Source: Stenotrophomonas maltophilia
GTDB taxonomy: Bacteria; Pseudomonadota; Gammaproteobacteria; Xanthomonadales; Xanthomonadaceae
Reading direction: 5' to 3'
Assembly: GCF_900186865.1 (NCBI RefSeq)
Contig: NZ_LT906480.1
Span: forward strand, 4,606,001-4,670,000
DNA length: 64,000 nt
Shown here: positions 27,733 to 36,187 of the stretch, in pieces
Layout of the letters: each line of letters opens with the position of its first letter
Numbering within the stretch: position 1 is the stretch's first letter
Made by a program: the position numbers and the translations under genes
Notes under the pieces: model-generated
The model's database searches: none
The model's input: the letters and a program-made list of their open reading frames with translations, nothing else
What the model was told of the DNA's origin: nothing

Positions 27733-28290
27733 TCACAGGTCCAAGTGTTCAGTCCTGGGCTGCTTTCGATGTAGCTGCAGCTTCTCGAAGCTCTTCTGCA
27801 CCCACTGCCAATCCTGTTGATTCTCCTGCTTGGCGAGTGCGGCCACTTCGGGATGCTCCTGCGCATAGCGTGTGGAACACACCCGGGCTGACCAGGCAGG
27901 CCGTGTCATTCACCGTATGCACGAGTACCTTCGCGTCGTTGATGATGAACCGTCGTGAGGCGATTCCCTGCTTCAGCCAAACCATGAACTGTTCCCCGGA
28001 TGGCTTCGTTGCCGATGGCCCAGGCGTAGGCGCGGGTGCAGGCGATGGAATGGACGTCGCGGCTGTTGCTGGCGCGGGGGTGTGGAGGAACTCCTCGGCA
28101 TCCTGGCCAACGCCGGCCGAATCACCCAAGCCCACCATCGCGAGCAAATCCTCCATGACGTCGGGCACGGGCTGGGCTGCGGGCGGTGAAACGATGGTGG
28201 TGCTGTCGCCCTCCCAAATCGGCCTCGGCACTACCTGAGCCGGAGACGATGTACGAGTTCGGCGGGCGGCGAAGCAAACCGAGGCAACTT
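27733..28290 (-). pseudogene. MobH-type relaxase (TraI_2) C-terminal fragment, frameshifted
   Basis: On the minus strand the frame reads SGEQFMVWLKQGIASRRF, VLVHTVNDTACLVSPGVF, the C-terminal domain of the integrative-element TraI relaxase/helicase family. After FH one extra base shifts the frame; the continuation YAQEHPEVAALAKQENQQDW and WVQKSFEKLQLHRKQ is then read to a stop at 27733. An in-frame stop near 28290 limits it upstream. Only about 180 codons of a protein normally over 600 residues remain. It is a relic of a conjugative element (ICE or plasmid). Confidence 0.75.
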
Positions 28291-28415
28291 ATCAATTAAA
28301 GATCGTGATGGCGCACAACACTCGGTAGACGCCATCGATTCACAGCTTCGCAAGATCGAAGGGCAGAGCCTTGGGTATAAAGTGGCTCGTTTCTTCGGTC
28401 TTCTGGGGCGGTGAC

Positions 28416-29480
28416 TTACGCGACCTGCAGTGTCGGATAGTCTGTATAGCCCTTGGCGCCACCTGCGTAGAACGTGTTGGAGTCAGGCGCGTTCAGCGGT
28501 GCCTTGGCCCTGATGCGTGCGGGCAGGTCCGGGTTAGCCAGGAAGGCGGTGCCAAAGGCCACAGCGTCAAGCTTACCTTCGGCAATAGCTGCCTCTGCCT
28601 CATCAGCGCTGTAACCCATATTGCCCACCAACACACCCTTGTACTTTTCACGCGCTACGGGCATGACATCGGCCTTCTGCACGCCGAAGAAATCGGCGCG
28701 CATCACGTGCAGGTAGGCTAGCTTGAAGGCATTGAGCCTATCGGCCACGAAGCCGATGAAGGCCAGCGGGTCGCTGTCTTTCATGCTGTTGAAGCTGTTG
28801 AGGGGCGACAGGCGCAGACCCACACGTTCGGAACCGATCGCCTGGGTCACGGCAGTGAGTACCTCGAACAGCAAACGTGCACGGTTTTCCGGCGATCCGC
28901 CGTAAGCATCGGTGCGCTGGTTGGGCGTGTCGCGCAGAAACTGGTCAATCAGGTAGCCGTTGGCGCCGTGTACTTCCACACCATCAAAGCCGGCGGAAAT
29001 GGCGTTGCGTGCGCCTTGAGCAAACGCAGCCACGATGCCGGGAATCTCTTCGACGGCCAGGGGGCGGGGCACCGCGTGCGGCACCTTGCCTTGGGGCGTG
29101 TGGATCTCACCCTCAATAGCGGTGGCGCTGCTGGAGACAATGGGGGCGCCATCGGCAGCGCCAGGGTAGGCTGCGCGGCCAGCGTGCCAGATCTGCATGA
29201 AGATGCGTCCGCCCTTGGCGTGCACCGCGTCGGTCACCTGCCTCCAGGCTGCAATCTGCGCGTCGTTGTAGATGCCAGGCTCATTGACGAAGGCCGATGT
29301 ACCGGGCGCCACCATGGTGCATTCGGAAATCAGCAGGCCGCCGGTGGCTCGCTGGCTGTAGTACTCGGCCATCAGCGCGTTGGGCATGTGGCCAGCGTCG
29401 GCACGGGCGCGTGTCAGTGGTGCCAGAAGGATGCGGTTGGGCAGGTTGAGAGAACCTACTTGAAGTGGATTGAATAGCAT
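28416..29480 (-). CDS. nemA: Old Yellow Enzyme, alkene / N-ethylmaleimide reductase
   Basis: A 354-residue FMN-dependent ene-reductase. It has the N-terminal LQVGSLNLPNRILLAPLTRA, the substrate-binding HGANGYL motif (His and Asn hold the carbonyl oxygen), FLRDTPNQRTDAYGGSPENR, and the FMN phosphate-binding end GNMGYSADEAE plus DAVAFGTAFLANPDL. NemA-type enzymes reduce alpha,beta-unsaturated carbonyls, maleimides, nitro compounds and some metal oxyanions. It is read leftward, downstream of the GlxA-type regulator, which may control it. It forms part of the electrophile-detoxification cargo. Confidence 0.92.
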   Translation of the reverse strand: MLFNPLQVGSLNLPNRILLAPLTRARADAGHMPNALMAEYYSQRATGGLLISECTMVAPGTSAFVNEPGIYNDAQIAAWRQVTDAVHAKGGRIFMQIWHAGRAAYPGAADGAPIVSSSATAIEGEIHTPQGKVPHAVPRPLAVEEIPGIVAAFAQGARNAISAGFDGVEVHGANGYLIDQFLRDTPNQRTDAYGGSPENRARLLFEVLTAVTQAIGSERVGLRLSPLNSFNSMKDSDPLAFIGFVADRLNAFKLAYLHVMRADFFGVQKADVMPVAREKYKGVLVGNMGYSADEAEAAIAEGKLDAVAFGTAFLANPDLPARIRAKAPLNAPDSNTFYAGGAKGYTDYPTLQVA

Positions 29481-29690
29481 GTGGATGAAAACCCAGATTA
29501 GTGAACAGAAAACAGTGGTAAAGCTAACAGTATTCCCAATACTCTGACCTTTGAAAGGTCACTGAAAACTATTTTGGCACGGCTGGTGCTTTCGCACCCA
29601 ACGCACGATGTAGTAGACGCAAGTGGGTAGGCCTTTGCTTCGGACAGTTTCCCGGCGGTCTCCAGCCGTACATACACCAAACGCCTCTGG

Positions 29691-30653
29691 TCATCCACCG
29701 CGTCGCAACTCCCTGACACCCCGGCCCAGCTTACGGCGCAACAGGGCCCGCAGGGTCACCCCATCCGAGTACCCGACCTGTGCGGCGACCTGGTCGACGC
29801 TCGCGTTTCCGGTGCGCAGGAGATGCACGGCATGTTCCACGCGCAGGTCCTGGAAATACGACAGCGGTGTCTTGCCCAAAACGCTTTGCAGCCGCCGCGC
29901 CAAGGTACGCTCGCTTGTGCCCGCGGCGCTGGCCGCCTCGGCGAGCGAGAACCCCTTCGCGAGCCGACGTCTGGCCCAGCACTCGAAGCGCTCCACCATC
30001 GGGTCGGCATGCGCAAGGTGGTCGGGAATCACGAACTCGGCTTGCGAACTGCGTGTCTCGACCAGCAGATAGCGTGCCACCAGGGCCGCCAGCGCCGGAC
30101 TGCGCTCCCGGATGATGCGCAAGGCCAGGTCGACGTGGGCCAAAGCGGCACCCGCGGTGGTGAAGCGTGTCGAGTTCACGATCATGCGTGACTCGTCCAG
30201 CGTGACGTTCGGATAGCGCTGCCGAAACATCGGCCCCAGCCACCATGACGTCGTCGCACGATGCCCATCAAGCAGGCCACTCTCTGCAAGCAAGAAACTA
30301 CCGGAGCAAGCGGCACCTAGGTGCGCGCCAGCGGTGGACCACTGCTGTAGCGCCGCGACCGCGTCGGGCACGTCGGGGCGTGTGAGCCGAGCCGAGAGCG
30401 TGTCAGGCATCTTGTCACCAAACGCGGGCACAAGCACGACGTCTGGTTCCGGCATACCACGCGCAGTGACCACGGGGACCGTCAAGCCTTGCGCAGTTCG
30501 GATGCGACGCCGCACGCCCACCAGCGTGAGCTCTATGTGCGCGGGAGCTTGTGGCAGCGAGCCCGCCATCGCATTGGCCAAGCCCACTGTGTCAGTGAGC
30601 GCCGCAAGCCCCAGATCAAACACGCCATCACAAACAAGGATGTGGAGTTTCAT
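29691..30653 (-). CDS. GlxA family regulator (DJ-1/PfpI domain + AraC HTH)
   Basis: A 320-residue regulator. Residues about 1-190 form a DJ-1/PfpI-like domain (LHILVCDGVFDLGLAALTDT, the nucleophile-elbow-like LGAACSGSFLLAESGLLDG). The C-terminal 100 residues are an AraC-type double helix-turn-helix (FSLAEAASAAGTSERTLARR, SVDQVAAQVGYSDGVTLRAL). It lies between nemA (same strand, 210 bases downstream) and the divergent ABM-domain gene, and probably regulates both. An inverted repeat touches its start codon (30654-30686). Confidence 0.88.
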   Translation of the reverse strand: MKLHILVCDGVFDLGLAALTDTVGLANAMAGSLPQAPAHIELTLVGVRRRIRTAQGLTVPVVTARGMPEPDVVLVPAFGDKMPDTLSARLTRPDVPDAVAALQQWSTAGAHLGAACSGSFLLAESGLLDGHRATTSWWLGPMFRQRYPNVTLDESRMIVNSTRFTTAGAALAHVDLALRIIRERSPALAALVARYLLVETRSSQAEFVIPDHLAHADPMVERFECWARRRLAKGFSLAEAASAAGTSERTLARRLQSVLGKTPLSYFQDLRVEHAVHLLRTGNASVDQVAAQVGYSDGVTLRALLRRKLGRGVRELRRGG

Positions 30654-30686
30654 GGCAACAATGATATCAAAGTTGTCATTATTGCC
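30654..30686. promoter_or_regulatory. Inverted repeat in the glxA-like / ABM divergent promoter
   Basis: GGCAACAATGATA (30654-30666) and TGTCATTATTGCC (30674-30686) form a 13-bp inverted repeat with two mismatches and a seven-base spacer. It abuts the regulator's start codon, a likely autoregulatory operator. Confidence 0.55.
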
Positions 30687-30767
30687 TATAGAGATGGTTG
30701 TTATGAGGATTTAGATTGCAGGCTCGTTGATCCATTCACCTAACCCATTTACCCAAAGGAATACATC

Positions 30768-31070
30768 ATGACCAAGCTCGCTCTGTTTGTTCGCCTCGAA
30801 GCCAAACCCGGCCAGGAGGCTGCGCTTGCCGACTTCCTGGCCAGCGCACTGCCGCTCGCCAACGCCGAGTCCGGCACCACGGCCTGGTTCGCATTGAAGT
30901 TTGGCCCTTCGACGTTTGGTGTGTTCGATGCCTTTGCCGATGAGGCAGGTCGCCAGGCGCATCTGAACGGCCAGATCGCCGCGGCCTTGATGGCCAACGC
31001 CGTGACCTTGCTCAGTTCTCCGCCCAATATCGAGAAGGTCGAACTGCTTGCAGCCAAACTGCCTGCATGA
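30768..31070 (+). CDS. Antibiotic biosynthesis monooxygenase (ABM) domain protein
   Basis: A 100-residue dimeric alpha/beta-barrel of the ABM family: KLALFVRLEAKPGQEAALAD at the N-terminus, TTAWFALKFGPSTFGVFDAF in the middle. Members oxidise small quinone-like or haem substrates or only bind them; YgiN-type quinol monooxygenases are relatives. It is divergent from the GlxA-type regulator. A paralogue is present as a 3' fragment at 33177-33293, joined to a truncated lysR. AAAGGAATACATC precedes the ATG. Confidence 0.85.
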   Translation: MTKLALFVRLEAKPGQEAALADFLASALPLANAESGTTAWFALKFGPSTFGVFDAFADEAGRQAHLNGQIAAALMANAVTLLSSPPNIEKVELLAAKLPA

Positions 31071-31094
31071 CAACTCGGCCTTGACCCAATCAGC

Positions 31095-31287
31095 TCACGC
31101 TGCAGGATGGGGGTCACACAGCCCTACGTGCGACCCCTCACTCGTGTGATGACGAATGAGTTTCTCAATAGCCTCGGGTGGGACTTTCGTATGGTAGCTG
31201 TGCGCACGATACGCCTGGGAGTTCTTCCCAGCGCGGAGGCCCTCCTGTCTTGACCGCAGTTCCTTGGACCCGGTGTAGCGTAAGCCT
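31095..31287 (-). pseudogene. Open reading frame fragment cut by the IS3 element
   Basis: Reading leftward from the IS boundary, the frame encodes about 63 residues without a stop (GLRYTGSKELRSRQEGLRAG, then HSYHTKVPPEAIEKLIRHHT) ending at 31095. It has no start of its own because the IS lies in its 5' side. I do not recognise the family. It may be the 3' end of a gene disrupted by the insertion. Confidence 0.3.
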
Positions 31288-31325
31288 GAATCGCCCCGGG
31301 ATTCCCGGAGGCTCGTTGGCGTGAG

Positions 31326-32222
31326 TCACGTCTCCGTGACGTGCTGTCGCTGTTGATAGTAGTTCGCTTCGGCTTCGGCGGGTAGGATGTAGCCGATCGA
31401 TCCGAGTAGTCGCCGGTGGTTGTACCAATCCACCCAGCGCAGCGTGGCCAGTTCCAGCTCTTCGCGACTGCGCCAGGAACGACGATGCACGACCTCGGCC
31501 TTTTACAACCCATTGATCGTTTCGGCCAGCGCGTTGTCGTAGCTGTCTCCGACGCTTCCGACAGACGGCTCGATGCCGGCTTCGGCCAGGCGCTCGGTGT
31601 AGCGAATCGACACATATTGCGATCCGCGGTCGCTGTGATGCACCAGCGCGTCGCCCGGACGCCGCGCGTGAAGCGCCTGTTCGAGCGCATCGAGCACGAA
31701 TTGGGTCTGTTGGCTCGACGACAGCTTCCAGCCGACGATTCGCCGCGCGTAGACGTCGATGATGAAGGCGACGTAGGCGAATCCCTGCCAAGTCGAAACA
31801 AAGGTGTAGTCGCTGACCCACAGTTGGTCCGGACGGTCCGCTTTGAACGTGCGATGCACCAGGTCCAGCGGACAGGGTCGGGCCGGATCCGGATGCGTCG
31901 TCCGAACCGACTTTCCGCGCACAACCCCGGCAATCCCGAGTTTTCGCATCAAGCGTTCGACCGTGCATCGCGCCACCTCAATCGCCTCGCGGTTCATCTG
32001 GCGCCACGTCTTGTCGGCCCCGTAGACCTCGTGGTTCTCCGTCCAGACACGCTGAATCTCCGGCATGAGCGCAAGGTCACGCCGGACGCGCGGCGACGCC
32101 CGGAGCGTGTCCCGGCGCCGCGCAGCATGCTCCCGGTACGACGACGGAGCGATCTGCAGAACGCGGCAGATCGGCTCGACTCCGTAGACGTCGCGGTGCT
32201 CGTCGACGAACGAGCGCATCAC
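31326..32222 (-). pseudogene. IS3-family transposase orfB with an internal stop codon
   Basis: The integrase-core transposase begins at ATG 32222 overlapping the orfA stop (TGATG). It contains the N-terminal helix segment HRDVYGVEPICRVLQIAPSS, and the DDE residues: WVSDYTF, HHSDRGSQY, and Glu in DNALAETINGL. Directly after NGL the frame has TAA (31503-31505) where relatives have Tyr followed by Lys. Translation past that stop continues as KAEVVHRRSW, ELELATLRWVDWYNHRRLLG and ends at 31326. So one base change removed the last 59 residues. Confidence 0.85.
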
Positions 32223-32551
32223 TTGGTGCGGCGGTCGAGCTCCGCCTGGGCAAAATACGCCGACGCCTTGCGCAGGATCTCGTTCGCCTGGCGCAGTTCG
32301 CGGTTCTCGCGCTCGAGCTGCTTCAATCGCTCCAGATCCGACGTCGTCGGCCCGGCACGCATGCCTTGGTCACGCTCGGCCTGCCGAACCCAACGACGAA
32401 GGGTCTCGGCCGTGCAGCCGATCTTGCCGCTGATCGAACCGATCGCGGCCCACTGCGAGTCGTGGTCCTTCTGGTGCTCCAGCACCATCCGGACGGCCCG
32501 CTCCTGTACCTCGGGGGAAACTTCGACTTTCTCATGGCTCCATCCTCTCAA
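32219..32551 (-). CDS. IS3-family orfA (helix-turn-helix, leucine zipper)
   Basis: A 110-residue protein with the HTH_Tnp_1 pattern ([38 protein letters not shown]) and a C-terminal coiled coil ([20 protein letters not shown]) for oligomerisation. It binds the IS ends and regulates transposition. Its stop overlaps the orfB start. Confidence 0.88.
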   Translation of the reverse strand: MRGWSHEKVEVSPEVQERAVRMVLEHQKDHDSQWAAIGSISGKIGCTAETLRRWVRQAERDQGMRAGPTTSDLERLKQLERENRELRQANEILRKASAYFAQAELDRRTK

Positions 32552-32618
32552 GTGATGGAGCCTCCGGGGAAGCCGGGGCGATTCATACAGTCAAACGAGT
32601 GACTTGTTCAGACCTTCC

Positions 32619-33185
32619 CTAAGGCAAAGCCGGCAACGACCCAATAGCTGTCTGCAATTCATCGAACACGACCCGGACTCTCGCTGGCACAGGGGCGCGC
32701 TGAGGCCGATAGACATACAAGCCCCAAGCCGGGGGCTCTTCCTTCTGCAGAACCCGCACCAGTTTTCCACTGGCGATATAGGGGGCCGCCATGTAGTCCG
32801 CCAATTGAGCAAACGCAATTCCGGCCAATGCGGCGCCCATTTCCATGTCGGCGTTGTCCGCGATGAAGGCTGGCGACACAGGCGTCCACTGGCGTCCTGC
32901 ACTGAAGTGCCAGGACCACGGTCGCCCGGTATTGATGTCGATGGCCGCTGTCACCGGAGAACCGGCCAGTTCATCGACTCCATCCGGTGTTCCCACCTTC
33001 TTGGTCAGACGCGGAGCTGCAACGATTGTAAGGCGCATATCGGCAGCCTTGCGCGCGACGAAACGACTGTCGCGCATGAACCCGACCCTGACCCCGACAT
33101 CGATCTTGTCGTCGACCGCATTGCTGATGCGATCAGACAAGCGCACATCCAACATGATGTCGGGATGACGTTTGGCAAAGCCCAT
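32619..33185 (-). pseudogene. LysR effector-domain fragment (paralogue of the 15971 gene)
   Basis: About 188 residues of a LysR C-terminal domain, nearly collinear with the intact regulator at 15971-16876 (MRDSRFVARKAADMR, INTGRPWSWHF, AQLADYMAAPYIASGKLV, GLYVYRPQRAPVP). The DNA-binding domain and the first part of the effector domain are missing. At 33177-33185 the sequence passes straight into the 3' part of an ABM gene on the other strand, so the divergent promoter region and both 5' ends were deleted together. Confidence 0.85.
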
Positions 33186-33293
33186 CTCTCCGGCAAGGTT
33201 GCGGCGGCCTTGATGGCAAAGGCCGGGGAACTATTCTCCGAGCCGCCGACCATCGAGAAGGTAGAGGTGCTTGCGGCAAAGCTGCCCGGCTAG
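33177..33293 (+). pseudogene. ABM-domain gene 3' fragment
   Basis: Reading rightward, the frame encodes KAHLSGKVAAALMAKAGELF and SEPPTIEKVEVLAAKLPG to a stop at 33293. This matches the C-terminal third of the ABM protein at 30768-31070 (NGQIAAALMANAVTLLSSPP, IEKVELLAAKLPA). The upstream two thirds are absent; the fragment is fused to a truncated lysR reading the other way. A terminator follows. Confidence 0.8.
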
Positions 33294-33317
33294 GCAACTC
33301 GGCAGGCGTAGACAGCC

Positions 33318-33339
33318 GAAACCGCCTTCGGGCGGTTTC
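33318..33339 (+). terminator. Terminator after the ABM fragment
   Basis: A perfect nine-base stem GAAACCGCC / GGCGGTTTC with a TTCG tetraloop, 25 bases after the ABM fragment stop, extended by CAGCC / GGCTG across a short mismatch. Confidence 0.75.
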
Positions 33340-33678
33340 AATGGCTGCTGGCTCGAAAACAGGGGCCAGTGCAAATAAAACCACCCCTTCGATGGGCGGC
33401 TCGACAGAATTGCAGAGGCGCACGACACATCGTCCGCTTTGGGTCGGTAGCGGACATTGCCACCTTCCCTTACGGTCGGTCTGGGCCCATGTCCGCTTTC
33501 CGCCAGAAGCAGACTCTAGGGGGAACTCCAAGCAATCGTATGGCATCATCATGCCGACTGAGCGGACGCGGACGAGCTGATCGAGATCGGCCGGGCCGGT
33601 GTACTGGACTAAGCACGCTCACGCGATTCGATCACCCAAATTAGTGTCGATCAGTTCTGCTACGAGGTAGATTCCTGG
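33340..33678. other. Intergenic region with two palindrome copies
   Basis: No gene is supported. Two copies of the dispersed palindrome lie at 33430-33458 (TCGTCCGCTTTGGGTCGGTA then GCGGACATT) and 33488-33515 (CATGTCCGCTTTCCGCCAGA then AGCAGACT). The second copy is among the best conserved. Confidence 0.5.
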
Positions 33679-34458
33679 ATGAAATCGTTGTTGCAGTGCG
33701 TTGAGTGCACCAAGTCGGGCAGCGTCCAACCGTACCTGTTTGTAGGCGACTACTACGATGGACACACGGTCGAGGCCACATGTCCGCTCGGCCACGCAGC
33801 ATTCTCCATCGTCCAGAACCCAAAGTTCGAAACGCTGCTGACCGCTGCCGCAGACGCATTGATCCATGATCAGACGCTTCAAGCTGTCGCATGCCTGGCT
33901 GCGTCGCGCGAGCGACTTTTCGAGCTTGCGATCCGTGTCTTCGCCCGGTCCAGCGGTGTTGATCCGGGCAACTTCGAGGCTTCGTGGAAGGAGGTGGCCT
34001 CGCAGTCTGAGCGGCAGTTCGGTGCTTTCTTGTTTCTCTATCTTGCTGCGACCGGAAAGCCCTACGAGTTCGACAAGAAACTGGCTACTGCCCGGTACGC
34101 GGCGCTCCACAAAGGCGAGATTCCAACGACAGGCGAAGCATTCGATTACGCAGGCAAGGTCTACCAAGAGATCTCGAACTTGGCGAACTACCTGCGGACT
34201 GATCACAAAGAGTCGCTGCGTGCCGTGCTCCACGAAGAGAACATGCGTAAAGCCGGCCGAGCTCCCAAGGGTGTTCCAGTAGGAACCATTGCACTCTTCA
34301 GCATCTACGGAATCGAGGCAGAAGAGAACAGGGCAAATTTCAAGGAAGCGTTCGATCAGTACAGAGACTGGTTGCCCGCGCTACCGGAAGTTGCGGAATC
34401 GACACAAAAGGCTTCTGGCGTGCATACGACAAGGAGTCATCCGCCGCACTCCGAATAG
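33679..34458 (+). CDS. Uncharacterised protein with N-terminal CxxC...CxxxH site
   Basis: A 259-residue protein that I do not recognise. The first 40 residues hold C7-V-E-C10 and C35-P-L-G-H39, arranged like a zinc ribbon or zinc knuckle (CPLGH). The rest is predicted mostly helical (LLTAAADALIHDQTLQAVAC, ERLFELAIRVFA, FGAFLFLYLAATGKPYEFD), without membrane segments or known catalytic motifs. GAGGTAG lies about ten bases before ATG 33679. It precedes the GIY-YIG-like gene on the same strand with a 196-base gap holding a strong palindrome. Codon use is less GC-rich than in the flanking genes, suggesting separate acquisition. The name should remain hypothetical. Confidence 0.75.
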   Translation: MKSLLQCVECTKSGSVQPYLFVGDYYDGHTVEATCPLGHAAFSIVQNPKFETLLTAAADALIHDQTLQAVACLAASRERLFELAIRVFARSSGVDPGNFEASWKEVASQSERQFGAFLFLYLAATGKPYEFDKKLATARYAALHKGEIPTTGEAFDYAGKVYQEISNLANYLRTDHKESLRAVLHEENMRKAGRAPKGVPVGTIALFSIYGIEAEENRANFKEAFDQYRDWLPALPEVAESTQKASGVHTTRSHPPHSE

Positions 34459-34511
34459 AACCTTGCTTCCATGGTTCGCTGAGGCGGGATCCGCTTCGTA
34501 CGCATTCCGAT

Positions 34512-34529
34512 TCATGTGACGTCACATGA
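34512..34529. promoter_or_regulatory. 18-bp perfect palindrome (candidate operator)
   Basis: TCATGTGACGTCACATGA is fully self-complementary and lies 126 bases upstream of the GIY-YIG-like gene and 53 bases after the preceding stop. Such symmetry suggests a dimeric regulator site. Two direct repeats AGGCATACT follow at 34587 and 34615. Confidence 0.5.
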
Positions 34530-34654
34530 TTGGACGTTAATTGAGCACTTCAGAGTGTCTCGGTTCGGAGGCACGTATTTTCGACAAGGCATACTACAGA
34601 TACTATTTGGCAACAGGCATACTTGATTCACCTCAGTAACCTTCTCACTCGCAC

Positions 34655-35383
34655 ATGTCGAGCTTTCTCAACCCTGACGCTCTGCGGCTCTTCTTCGGCC
34701 CCCATTTCGACGTGGATGTCGCCATGGACGCGGTCATGCGGTACCAAGGCGTGAATGTCCTCAAAGGCGAACTTCGTGATTCAGCGACCACAGGTGTCCC
34801 GCACACGGGTATCCGGCTTGTCGGCCATCACGACGTGGACACCGGGTCTTCGATTTTCACTTTGATGCTGGAGCCCGGTCATATGAGCGGGGTAAGTTTT
34901 TTCGCTGAAAGCAAACATCGCTTGTTCGGAGGCAGCACACTGGTGTGCGTGCCCCTGCTTTACTGCTCGACGGAGTACACACCTACCGGTGATCACATCG
35001 TCTATCGGCATACCTACAAACGGCCACTGTTCACTCAAGAAGAGCTTGAGAGAATTAAAAAGAGTGGAACCGCAGAAGAGCAAGTTAAGGCGTTTGTTTT
35101 CACCAAAAGCCGTATCGGCTACGAGACGATCAAAGGCATGAGCTATGTCGGCCGATCTCGGCGCTCGTGGCAGCAAAGATACATGGAGCACGTTGAAGAA
35201 GCGCTGGAAAAGAACTCGAACCGCCGCTTTCACGAGGCTATGCGGGGGATGCAGGGCCAGAACGTGATCTGTGTGCACGACATCTCGGCTTATGGGATCC
35301 CTGAAGCCTCAGCCAAAATGATCGAAAGGCAACTGATCAAGACTTCCACGTTGTATCCGATGGGACTAAATATGCGGATCTAG
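34655..35383 (+). CDS. Protein with a GIY-YIG-like nuclease domain
   Basis: A 242-residue protein. The C-terminal 85 residues resemble a GIY-YIG fold: Y164-V-G in GMSYVGRSRRSWQQRYMEHV, R175 and H179 after it, FHEAMRGM, and a possible metal-binding E224 in KMIERQLIKT. The first GIY element is changed to GMS. The N-terminal 150 residues are not recognised (FGPHFDVDVAMDAVMRYQGV, LMLEPGHMSGVSFF). It could be a stand-alone nuclease, for example in defence or selfish-element biology, or an inactive binding version. No strong ribosome-binding site precedes ATG 34655, so the start is uncertain. Confidence 0.6.
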   Translation: MSSFLNPDALRLFFGPHFDVDVAMDAVMRYQGVNVLKGELRDSATTGVPHTGIRLVGHHDVDTGSSIFTLMLEPGHMSGVSFFAESKHRLFGGSTLVCVPLLYCSTEYTPTGDHIVYRHTYKRPLFTQEELERIKKSGTAEEQVKAFVFTKSRIGYETIKGMSYVGRSRRSWQQRYMEHVEEALEKNSNRRFHEAMRGMQGQNVICVHDISAYGIPEASAKMIERQLIKTSTLYPMGLNMRI

Positions 35384-36187
35384 ACCCGTGAGAGTTCATC
35401 CGCAACGTCATCTTTCTGGTGGCAGGAAATCGACCACTGGCGCAGTGTCCGCTTCCGGCCAAGACTGGACCTCGACTATCCAAAGGTGCACAAATTGAGG
35501 TGTTCTCGACACTCTGCAGTAGAATCTAAGCAGATTTTTCCGGGGACTCAGCTCTCCATCTAGCAGTGACAATCCTCTTCGATCAGCAACATAGGCGGGT
35601 GTAGGCGTCCTTCACGAAGGAAACTACCTTCGGTGCCAAGCAACGGTGGCTTCCCGATCCCTACAACACGATTGGCTGGCGCGGTGATCGGTACCGGGTT
35701 ACTCGCGTGCTCCTGCTACCCGCACCTAGCTTAAGGCAGGGCTGATAGCGACGGTGCTACAAGTCTCTACCGGCACCTGTCGCGGGTCTCCGCCGCTTGG
35801 TGCACCTCTACGCCTACTATAGATTGAGGTCCATCAGCGAGATTCCATCGGCAAAGGGTGGCGACCTCTCAGAGGCCCCCCCCTGCCGGAAGTCCAGGCC
35901 TAAGTGACCGCATCAGCTTTCCGAGCCATCCGTACGGCCCGTGCAATGTGACAGCTGATCGGTCTCAGTTGGCTCTAGCCGATCTGGCCGAACCCGACTG
36001 GCGGTGCAGCCCCACGCCGAGCTGCACTGCCAAATTACAGGATACGCTGGCATCTAGGCCAAACTGATGTTCCACAATATCCCCCGGCCGACGTCTTGGA
36101 TCTTGCCACTCTGACTCGGGGAAATCTGGCTTCGAACCGCAAAGAATGACCTAGGAAGCTCGAACTAAAAATTAGGAGAGAGAGAGA
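35384..36187. other. 804-base region without a supported gene
   Basis: Stop codons are dense in all frames and no domain is recognisable. A degenerate palindrome copy lies near 35442-35470 (TGTCCGCTTCCGGCCAAGAC). GGAGAGAGAGAGA just before 36188 serves as the ribosome-binding site of the ATPase gene. It may be decayed sequence left by earlier insertions. Confidence 0.4.

Larger units (their letters stand above)
31288..32585 (-). mobile_element. IS3-family insertion sequence, 1298 bp
   Basis: Two terminal inverted repeats of about 28 bases bound the element: TGAATCGCCCCGGGATTCCC at 31288, and the complement of GGAAGCCGGGGCGATTCA ending at 32585. Inside are orfA and orfB in the IS3 arrangement. 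The bases beside the ends (GCC left, TAC right) do not form a target duplication, suggesting recombination or deletion after insertion. orfB carries an in-frame stop, so the copy is probably inactive. Confidence 0.85.

Noticed and set aside
32604..33293. Hybrid 229-codon plus-strand frame ending in the ABM sequence
   Set aside because: Only its last 38 codons are real coding sequence (ABM fragment); the rest is antisense to the lysR fragment. It is a product of the deletion joint.
35384..36187. Possible tRNA or small RNA in the long gap before the ATPase gene
   Set aside because: I found no cloverleaf, no conserved GTTCRANYC arm and no convincing hairpin with U-run.
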